DNA from: Glycomyces arizonensis DSM 44726
GTDB lineage: Bacteria > Actinomycetota > Actinomycetes > Mycobacteriales > Micromonosporaceae
Assembly: GCF_000482705.1 (NCBI RefSeq)
Contig: NZ_AXWO01000004.1
Span: 1-64,000 of the forward strand
Reading direction: 5' to 3'
Length of the DNA stretch: 64,000 nucleotides
Shown here: positions 58,469 to 64,000 of the stretch, piece by piece
Position numbering within the stretch: the stretch's first letter is position 1
Layout of the letters: each line of letters begins with the position of its first letter
The notes under the pieces: generated by a model
Told to the model about the DNA's origin: nothing
What the model saw: the letters and a program-made list of their open reading frames with translations, nothing else
Database searches by the model: none
Position numbers and translations under genes: made by a program

Positions 58469-60130
58469 TTAAGACACTGTGATCTTCGGCTTGCGGCCCA
58501 CCGTCAGCACCGGCTGCCGCGTGTCCTCGAAGAAGTCGTTGCCCTTGTCGTCCACCACGATGAACGCCGGGAAGTCCTCGACCTCGATCTTCCAGACCGC
58601 CTCCATGCCCAGCTCGGGGTACTCCAGGACCTCCATGGCCTTGATGTTGTCCTGCGCCAGCTTCGCGGCGGGGCCGCCGATCGAGCCGAGGTAGAACCCG
58701 CCGTGCTCCTTGCACGCGTCGGTCACCTGCTGCGAACGGTTTCCCTTGGCCAGCATCACCATCGAACCGCCCGCCGCCTGGAATTGCTCCACGTAGGAGT
58801 CCATGCGCCCGGCCGTGGTCGGCCCGAACGAGCCCGACGCGTAGCCCTCGGGGGTCTTCGCCGGGCCCGCGTAGTACACCGCGTGGTCCCGCAGGTAGTC
58901 CGGCATCGGCTCGCCCGCCTCCAGGCGCTCGCGGATCTTCGCGTGCGCGATGTCCCGCGCCACCACCAGCGGCCCCGTCAGCGACAGGCGCGTCTTCACC
59001 GGGTGCTTGGACAGCTCGGCGCGGATCTCGGACATCGGCCGGTTGAGGTCGATGCGGACGACGTCGCCGTCGAGCTCTTCCTCCTTGGTGTCCGGCATGT
59101 ACGAGGACGGGTCGGTCTCCAACCGCTCCAGGAACACGCCCTCGGCGGTGATCTTCGCCAGCGCCTGCCGGTCGGCCGAGCACGAGACGGCCACCGCCAC
59201 CGGCAGCGAAGCGCCGTGGCGCGGCAGGCGGATCACCCGCACGTCGTGGCAGAAGTACTTGCCGCCGAACTGCGCCCCGATCCCGAAGTTCCGCGTCAGC
59301 TCCAGCACCCGCTGCTCCAGCTCGACGTCGCGGAAGCCGTGCCCGGACGCCGAGCCCTCGACGGGCATCGAGTCGAGGTACTTGGTGGAGGCGTACTTCG
59401 CGGTCTTGAGCGCGAACTCGGCGCTCGTGCCGCCGATGACGACGGCCAGGTGGTACGGCGGGCACGCGGCGGTGCCGATCTGGCGCAGTTTCGCGTCCAG
59501 GAAGGCCATCATCGCGTCGGGGTTGAGGATCGCCTTGGTCTCCTGGAACAGGAACGACTTGTTCGCGCTGCCGCCGCCCTTGGCGATGAACAGCAGCTTG
59601 TAGGCGTCGTCGCCGTCGGCGTAGAGCTCGATCTGCGCGGGCAGGTTCGAGCCGGTGTTCTTCTCGTCCCACATCGACAGCGGCGCCATCTGGCTGTAGC
59701 GCAGGTTGAGGTCCCGGTAGGCCTGCCAGATGCCGCGCGAGAGGTGCTCCTCGTCATTGCCGTCGGTCAGAACGTGCCTGCCGCGCTTGCCCATGACGAT
59801 GGCGGTGCCGGTGTCCTGGCACATCGGCAGGACGCCGCCGGAGGCGATGCCCGCGTTCTTGAGCAGGTCCATGGCGACGAAGCGGTCGTTGCCGCTGGCC
59901 TCGGGGTCGTCGAGGATCGAGCGCAGCTGCGCGAGGTGCGCCGGGCGCAGGTAGTGCGAGATGTCGTGGATGGCCTCGGCCGCGAGCTCGGTGAGCACCT
60001 GCGGCTCGACGGTGAGGAACCGCCGTCCGGCGGCCTCGGTCACACCGACCCCGTCCTTGGTCAGCAGCCGATACTCCGTCGTGTCGGGTCCGATGGGAAG
60101 CAGGTCAGTGTATTTGAACTCGCCAGTCAC
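58469..60130 (-). CDS. fumA: Fumarate hydratase, class I (iron-sulfur)
   Basis: A 553-residue class I fumarase, converting fumarate to malate in the citric acid cycle. The protein is about the same length as E. coli FumA/FumB and shares their domain order. The N-terminal alpha domain has [10 protein letters not shown] with a conserved Cys of the [4Fe-4S] cluster, [10 protein letters not shown] follows, and [21 protein letters not shown] and [21 protein letters not shown] contribute further Cys/His residues. The C-terminal beta domain ([15 protein letters not shown]) is that of the FumB group. The enzyme is oxygen-sensitive in the known family. ATG 60130. Divergent from rpsF. Confidence 0.94.
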   Translation of the reverse strand: MTGEFKYTDLLPIGPDTTEYRLLTKDGVGVTEAAGRRFLTVEPQVLTELAAEAIHDISHYLRPAHLAQLRSILDDPEASGNDRFVAMDLLKNAGIASGGVLPMCQDTGTAIVMGKRGRHVLTDGNDEEHLSRGIWQAYRDLNLRYSQMAPLSMWDEKNTGSNLPAQIELYADGDDAYKLLFIAKGGGSANKSFLFQETKAILNPDAMMAFLDAKLRQIGTAACPPYHLAVVIGGTSAEFALKTAKYASTKYLDSMPVEGSASGHGFRDVELEQRVLELTRNFGIGAQFGGKYFCHDVRVIRLPRHGASLPVAVAVSCSADRQALAKITAEGVFLERLETDPSSYMPDTKEEELDGDVVRIDLNRPMSEIRAELSKHPVKTRLSLTGPLVVARDIAHAKIRERLEAGEPMPDYLRDHAVYYAGPAKTPEGYASGSFGPTTAGRMDSYVEQFQAAGGSMVMLAKGNRSQQVTDACKEHGGFYLGSIGGPAAKLAQDNIKAMEVLEYPELGMEAVWKIEVEDFPAFIVVDDKGNDFFEDTRQPVLTVGRKPKITVS

Positions 60131-60393
60131 CGTTCCAACTTAGCGCGGAGGAGGCCCGCCACCGGGCAGGGTGCGCGTCGGCTCGCGCACACCGCGCGGC
60201 CCGGATTGTCGGTGGTCATCGGTATCGTCACACAGGCGCGGTCCGGACGATCCGGACGGCGTCAACGCAGGTACGATTGCCAGGTTGTCCACCAGGCCGC
60301 CTCCGGTGAGGTGTGGTCCGGTGGGCGATGAGCAAGTGACCCTCCTGCCGCGGAGAGACCGCGGCCGACGAGACCAGAGGAGGTGGAGCGATC

Positions 60394-60684
60394 TTGCGGC
60401 ATTACGAACTCATGGTGATCTTCGACCCGAACATCGAGGAGAGCCAGGTCAGCCCGACGCTGGATAGGTTCCTGAAGGGCGTCAAGGACGCCGGAGGCTC
60501 GGTCGACAAGATCGATGTCTGGGGCCGGCGTCGTCTCGCCTACGAGATCGAGAAGAACAGCGAAGGCGTCTACGCCGTCGTCGACCTGCAGTCCGAGCCC
60601 GCTCCCGTGGCGGAGATGGACCGACAGATGCGGCTCAACGAGTCGGTGCTGCGGACCAAGGTGCTGCGGCCGGAGCTTCGGTAA
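60394..60684 (+). CDS. rpsF: Small ribosomal subunit protein bS6
   Basis: A 96-residue protein starting at TTG 60394, with AGAGGAGGTGG about 7-18 nt upstream. [19 protein letters not shown] is the usual S6 N-terminus, and [19 protein letters not shown] the RNA-binding loop. S6 pairs with S18 in the 30S platform. It is the first gene of the conserved rpsF-ssb-rpsR-rplI string. No other start is available upstream because an ATG with an SD is absent. Confidence 0.96.
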   Translation: MRHYELMVIFDPNIEESQVSPTLDRFLKGVKDAGGSVDKIDVWGRRRLAYEIEKNSEGVYAVVDLQSEPAPVAEMDRQMRLNESVLRTKVLRPELR

Positions 60685-60723
60685 CCCGACCTTGCAACTG
60701 CGAGACCTTAGGGAGAAGAGGTC

Positions 60724-61227
60724 ATGGCAGGAGAGACAGTCATCACGGTTATCGGCAACCTCGTCGACGACCCGGAACTGCGTTACACGCCGTCCGGTGC
60801 AGCCGTCGCGAAGTTCCGGATCGCCTCCACCCCGCGCACCTTCGACCGGGAGTCCGGTCAGTGGCGCGACGGTGAGGCGATGTTCCTGACCTGCAGCGTC
60901 TGGCGCCAGTACGCCGAGAACGTCGCCGAGTCCCTGTCGCGCGGCACCCGCGTGATCGTGCAGGGCAAGCTCAAGCAGCGCAGCTTCGACACCCGCGAGG
61001 GCGAGAAGCGCACGGTGTACGAGCTCGACGTCGAGGAAGTCGGCCCGGCGCTGCGATTCGCCACGGCGAAGATCAACAAGTCCGGCGGCGGAGGCGGCGG
61101 CCGCTCCCAGTTCGGGGGCGGTGGCGGCGGTGGCTCCGCTCCGGACGACCCTTGGGCCTCGGCCGCCCCTGCGGGCCAGAGCTCCGGCTCCGGCAACCAG
61201 GGCTTCGATGAGGACCCGCCGTTCTGA
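60724..61227 (+). CDS. ssb: Single-stranded DNA-binding protein
   Basis: A 167-residue SSB from ATG 60724. The N-terminal OB fold (residues 1-110) has [20 protein letters not shown] and [18 protein letters not shown]. The tail is a Gly/Ser-rich linker ([17 protein letters not shown]) ending in the acidic DEDPPF tip that recruits replication and repair partners. The tetramer binds ssDNA during replication. Position between rpsF and rpsR is conserved. ATG is preceded by GGGAGAAGAGG. Confidence 0.96.
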   Translation: MAGETVITVIGNLVDDPELRYTPSGAAVAKFRIASTPRTFDRESGQWRDGEAMFLTCSVWRQYAENVAESLSRGTRVIVQGKLKQRSFDTREGEKRTVYELDVEEVGPALRFATAKINKSGGGGGGRSQFGGGGGGGSAPDDPWASAAPAGQSSGSGNQGFDEDPPF

Positions 61228-61269
61228 CCGGGCCCGACCCGGATCGATTCCAAGTAAGGCAAGACACCA

Positions 61270-61515
61270 ATGGCCAACCCGAAGTCGGCTCCCCTGCGGA
61301 AGCCGAAGAAGAAGCAGAACCCTCTCGACAAAGAGGGCATCGAGTACGTCGACTATAAGGACACGGCGCTGCTGCGGAAGTTCATCTCCGACCGCGGCAA
61401 GATCCGTGCCCGCCGTGTCACCGGCGTCACCTCGCAGCAGCAGCGGCAGATCGCCTCGGCGGTCAAGAACGCCCGTGAAATGGCGCTGCTCCCGTACACC
61501 AGCCAGACCCGTTAA
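61270..61515 (+). CDS. rpsR: Small ribosomal subunit protein bS18
   Basis: An 81-residue protein from ATG 61270. The body [17 protein letters not shown] followed by [20 protein letters not shown] is the family core. No CxxC pair is present, so this is the zinc-independent (C-) form. The N-terminus begins ANPKS after Met; acetylation by RimI is possible because Ala would be exposed. Directly between ssb and rplI. Confidence 0.96.
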   Translation: MANPKSAPLRKPKKKQNPLDKEGIEYVDYKDTALLRKFISDRGKIRARRVTGVTSQQQRQIASAVKNAREMALLPYTSQTR

Positions 61516-61530
61516 GGAAGGAGCGCACTT

Positions 61531-61992
61531 ATGAAGATCATCCTGACTCATGAGGTCGCCAACCTGGGCTCGGCCGGTGACGTCGTCGAGGTCAAGCCCG
61601 GTTACGGACGCAACTACCTGCTGCCCCAGGGTCTGGCGATCGCCTGGACCAAGGGCGGCCAGAAGCAGGTCGACTCGATCCAGCGCGCCCGCGCCGCCCG
61701 TCAGGTCCACGACCTCGACCAGGCCCGGGCACTGGCCGATCAGCTGAAGAAGACCGACGCCCACATCGTCGCCCGCGTGGGCGACGCCGGACGTCTCTTC
61801 GGCTCGATCACCGCGGCCGATGTCGCCAAGGCGATCGACGAGGCAGGCGGCCCGAAGGTCGACCGCCGCCGCGTCGAGCTGCCGGGGACGATCAAGTCCA
61901 TCGGCACCTACGACATCGCGGTGAAGCTGCACCCGGAGGTGACCGCGAAGTTCAAGCTTCAGGTGACCCCGGCCAAGCGCCGCAAGAAGTAG
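61531..61992 (+). CDS. rplI: Large ribosomal subunit protein bL9
   Basis: A 153-residue protein starting at ATG 61531, with GGAAGGAG upstream. MKIILTHEVANLGSAGDVVE and GYGRNYLLPQGLA form the N-terminal RNA-binding domain. A long connecting helix (ARAARQVHDLDQARALADQL) leads to the C-terminal domain (VARVGDAGRLFGSITAADVAKAI). A terminator follows after 11 bp, so the rpsF-rplI unit ends here. Confidence 0.96.
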   Translation: MKIILTHEVANLGSAGDVVEVKPGYGRNYLLPQGLAIAWTKGGQKQVDSIQRARAARQVHDLDQARALADQLKKTDAHIVARVGDAGRLFGSITAADVAKAIDEAGGPKVDRRRVELPGTIKSIGTYDIAVKLHPEVTAKFKLQVTPAKRRKK

Positions 61993-62002
61993 CGCCAGAC
62001 GT

Positions 62003-62038
62003 CGAGACCCGTGATCGCGTACGTGATCACGGGTCTCG
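62003..62038 (+). terminator. Intrinsic terminator after rplI
   Basis: A perfect 14-bp stem, CGAGACCCGTGATC (62003-62016) with GATCACGGGTCTCG (62025-62038), an 8-nt loop, then TTCGTTCT. Confidence 0.92.
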
Positions 62039-62266
62039 TTCGTTCTACCCTTCGGGTGAACTCCCTGAGTATGATTTGTCCATCTTGACCCAATTCGCCC
62101 GCCAGTGTTCGAATCCCACGCCCGCCTAAACTGTCACACCCTTATCCGGGTGTCACACCGCTTTGAGAGGCTCGGGTCATTTCTCAGGTTGGCGTGAAGG
62201 TGGGATCGGGAGGGTATCCCGGGGCACCCGGTACGGCCTTCGGCGGCGCTGCCGCCGCCCGGCGGC

Positions 62267-62298
62267 CGAACCCCCGACCTTCTGATCTGTAGTCAGAT
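62267..62298 (-). pseudogene. tRNA-Arg-like fragment (anticodon arm to T-loop start)
   Basis: The minus strand reads ATCTGACTACAGATCAGAAGG then TCGGGGGTTCG. This matches the anticodon arm, variable loop and T-arm start of actinobacterial tRNA-Arg(ACG), with the anticodon reading ACA rather than ACG. No acceptor stem or D-arm is found around it. It begins inside the last codon of the membrane-protein gene. It could be a relic of an integration site. Confidence 0.5.
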
Positions 62299-62682
62299 CA
62301 CCCAGCCCGCGGTCCGCAGCACCACCGTCACCAGGCCCGCTCCCAGGATCGCCGCGGCCGTCCCCGCCACCCCGGCCCGCCATCCCGCCCGCGGCAGACG
62401 CAGCAGCACCGCCACCAGCAGGCTCGCCGCCAGCGACGAACCCAGCCACGCCCACCCGCCCGCGAGCGTCGCCGAGACCCGCGCCGCCGCCGTGCAGCCG
62501 GTGTCGACGCACTTCCCGTCCACCGCCGGCTGTGAGACCACCCACACCAGGTACACGAGCCACGGCACGACGTACCACGCCAGCGTCACCAGCAACGTCG
62601 GCGTGAACGCCCGCTCGCCGGGCCGGTCGTCGCTCTCGGGGTCCAGGCGCGGACGCGGCGCGGGGCTCTCGTTCGGGGGCAT
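62293..62682 (-). CDS. Small membrane protein, unknown function
   Basis: A 129-residue protein from ATG 62682. After a Pro/Arg-rich cytoplasmic head (PNESPAPRPRLDPESDD) come three hydrophobic helices (TLLVTLAWYVVPWLVYLVWV, WAWLGSSLAASLLVAVLL, and AGTAAAILGAGLVTVVL). A Cys pair lies in the first outside loop (KCVDTGC), suggesting a disulphide. It ends GWVI at the tRNA-like fragment. Not recognised as a named family. It is convergent with rplI and divergent from dnaB. Confidence 0.65.
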   Translation of the reverse strand: MPPNESPAPRPRLDPESDDRPGERAFTPTLLVTLAWYVVPWLVYLVWVVSQPAVDGKCVDTGCTAAARVSATLAGGWAWLGSSLAASLLVAVLLRLPRAGWRAGVAGTAAAILGAGLVTVVLRTAGWVI

Positions 62683-62846
62683 CCGGGACCTTTCTCACGG
62701 CGGGGCCCGCGAGCCGTTCCGGGGCGCGGGGTGCGGCGGGCGCTGTCCCCACCATCATGCCAAGTTGGCACGAACAAATTCTCATCCACAGGCAGTGGAC
62801 AACGAAACCGCAGCCCAGCACTGCAACGCGAGAAATGATCCCGTTG

Positions 62847-62921
62847 CTGTCCACAGGTTGTCCACAGGGCTGGGGTAGTTATCCACAGGTTATCCACAGC
62901 CTTGTCCACAGGTTGTCCACA
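62847..62921. promoter_or_regulatory. Cluster of six DnaA boxes upstream of dnaB
   Basis: In one orientation: CTGTCCACA 62847, TTGTCCACA 62858, TTATCCACA 62879 and 62890, TTGTCCACA 62902 and 62913. Spacings are 11, 21, 11, 12 and 11 bp, about one or two helical turns. Two match the E. coli consensus exactly and three the actinobacterial form. Confidence 0.88.
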
Positions 62922-63031
62922 GGGCTGTTTGCAACACCGCGGTGGACGACATAGCGTCATTCAGGCCGCCCGGTGTCGTACCCCGGCGGTAGATTCTCGA
63001 TGAACGCACGGTGACTGAGGGGGTGGCGAAC

Positions 63032-64000
63032 ATGACCGACGTGTCCACCGAGGGCGGCTACTCGCGCGGCCAGAACGGCGCTCGCACGGTCGGCGGAGCC
63101 TACTTCGACGGGCCCCCGCCGGACGACCCCTTCGGCGGCGCCCGCGCCTACGAGCGCACCCCGCCCCAGGACCTCGCGGCCGAGCAGTCGGTCCTCGGCG
63201 GCATGCTCATGAGCAAGGACGCCATCGCCGATGTCGTCGAGACCCTCAAGGCGAGCGACTTCTACAAGCCCAGCCACGGCATCGTCTTCGACGCCATCAC
63301 CGACAAGTTCGCCAACGGCGAGCCCGCCGACGCGGTCACCATCGCCGCCGCGCTCGCCGACTCCGGCGACCTCGGCAAGGTCGGCGGCGGCCCCTACCTG
63401 CACGACCTGCTCAACGCGGTGCCCACCGCCGCGAACGCCGGCTACTACGCCCGCATCGTCAAGGACAAGGCGATCCTGCGCCGCCTCATCGAGGCCGGCA
63501 CCAAGGTCGTCCAGTACGGCTACGGCGGCGGCCAGGGCGGCCGCGACATCGACGACCTGGTCGACCTCGCTCAGCAGGCCGTCTACGACGTCACCGACAA
63601 GCGCCAGAGCGAGGACTTCTCGATCCTGTCCGACCTGCTCCAGCCGGCCATGGACGAGATCGAGGCCATCGGCGCCAACCAGGGCGTCCTCACCGGTGTG
63701 CCCACCGGCTTCGCCGACCTCGACCGGCTCCTGTCGGGCCTCCAGCCCGGCCAGCTCATCATCGTCGCCGGGCGCCCGGGCCTCGGCAAGTCCACCGCCG
63801 CGATGGACTTCATGCGGCACGCCTCGCTCCACCACCGGCACGCCGCCGCGCTGTTCAGCCTGGAGATGAGCAAGCTCGAGATCGTCATGCGCCTGCTCAG
63901 CGCCGAGACCCGCGTCCCGATGCACGTCCTGCGCTCGGGCGATCTGTCCGACGACGACTGGACGCGCCTGGCCAAGCGGATGGGCGACATCTCCGAGGCA
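63032..64000 (+). CDS. dnaB: Replicative DNA helicase DnaB (3' end beyond the window)
   Basis: The first 323 residues of a RecA-type hexameric helicase, starting at ATG 63032 with GAGGGGG upstream (GTG 63011 is possible). The first ~40 residues are a flexible leader. The N-terminal collar domain reads PPQDLAAEQSVLGGMLMSKDA and GGPYLHDLLNAVPTAANAGYY. The RecA domain has Walker A GRPGLGKS at 247-254 and begins the LEMSKLEI motif. It unwinds DNA at the replication fork. The DnaA-box cluster lies about 110 bp upstream. The reading frame is open to the last base. Confidence 0.96.
   Translation, partial: MTDVSTEGGYSRGQNGARTVGGAYFDGPPPDDPFGGARAYERTPPQDLAAEQSVLGGMLMSKDAIADVVETLKASDFYKPSHGIVFDAITDKFANGEPADAVTIAAALADSGDLGKVGGGPYLHDLLNAVPTAANAGYYARIVKDKAILRRLIEAGTKVVQYGYGGGQGGRDIDDLVDLAQQAVYDVTDKRQSEDFSILSDLLQPAMDEIEAIGANQGVLTGVPTGFADLDRLLSGLQPGQLIIVAGRPGLGKSTAAMDFMRHASLHHRHAAALFSLEMSKLEIVMRLLSAETRVPMHVLRSGDLSDDDWTRLAKRMGDISEA

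Noticed and set aside
62083-62110. TTCGAATCCCACGCC, similar to a tRNA T-arm, on the plus strand
   Set aside because: There is no anticodon arm at the right distance upstream and no acceptor stem. The match is a short common word.
62780-62960. The DnaA-box cluster as chromosomal oriC
   Set aside because: dnaA, dnaN and rpmH are not next to it, no AT-rich unwinding region is seen, and the dnaB gene directly follows. It is more likely a secondary DnaA site.

Overview
The window is a high-G+C, Gram-positive chromosome segment from an actinomycete. Evidence for this is the codon use rich in third-position G/C, frequent GTG and TTG starts, the rpsF-ssb-rpsR-rplI-dnaB order, the alr-hydrolase-tsaE-tsaB-rimI-tsaD cluster and the many TetR-type regulators. 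A Glycomyces/Stackebrandtia-like genus is my best guess but cannot be proved from the sequence. A perfect parS site inside metE and a DnaA-box cluster before dnaB suggest that the segment lies in the origin-proximal part of the chromosome, although oriC itself (dnaA/dnaN) is not in the window.

Layout. Positions 1-4.5 kb are a mobile-element graveyard: the end of an IS3-type transposase, a phage-like pair of small genes with palindromic operators, two CRISPR-like repeat remnants 61 bp apart, a phosphotransferase, a truncated dehydrogenase and a complete ISAzo13-type insertion sequence. Positions 4.5-29.6 kb are accessory metabolism and efflux. They hold five divergent TetR/target pairs (SDR, FAD monooxygenase, esterase, DUF2306 protein, DHA2 efflux pump), most with a clear palindromic operator between the genes. 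They also hold a membrane-anchored beta-lactamase-fold protein with a two-component system, a frameshifted MFS transporter, a dicarboxylate/amino-acid symporter, tandem crcB fluoride channels and a secreted subtilase.

Positions 29.7-40 kb are mostly core. metE stands behind a cobalamin riboswitch whose peripheral stem carries an AT-rich insert of about 117 nt. Two unrecognised genes and a zinc-ribbon gene follow, then the alr/t6A operon (alr, hydrolase, tsaE, tsaB, rimI, tsaD), where most genes overlap by a few bases, so translation is probably coupled.

Positions 40-50 kb hold a HAD phosphatase, a striking 25-bp AT-rich hairpin, four tandem NUDIX hydrolases, a STAND-TPR protein overlapping a GNAT gene, a serine hydrolase, an HTH-only LysR protein and a duplicated pair of metallo-beta-lactamase-fold genes. 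Positions 50-60 kb hold gnd, a cystathionine beta-synthase, a GH18 chitinase, an MHYT membrane sensor, a sixth TetR/hydrolase pair flanked by inverted IS-end remnants, and a class I fumarase. Positions 60-64 kb hold rpsF, ssb, rpsR, rplI, a small membrane protein, a tRNA-Arg-like fragment, six DnaA boxes within 75 bp and the start of dnaB, which runs off the window.

Convergent genes are often separated by long perfect hairpins that probably act as bidirectional terminators. Many long antisense reading frames exist because of the G+C bias and were not annotated.
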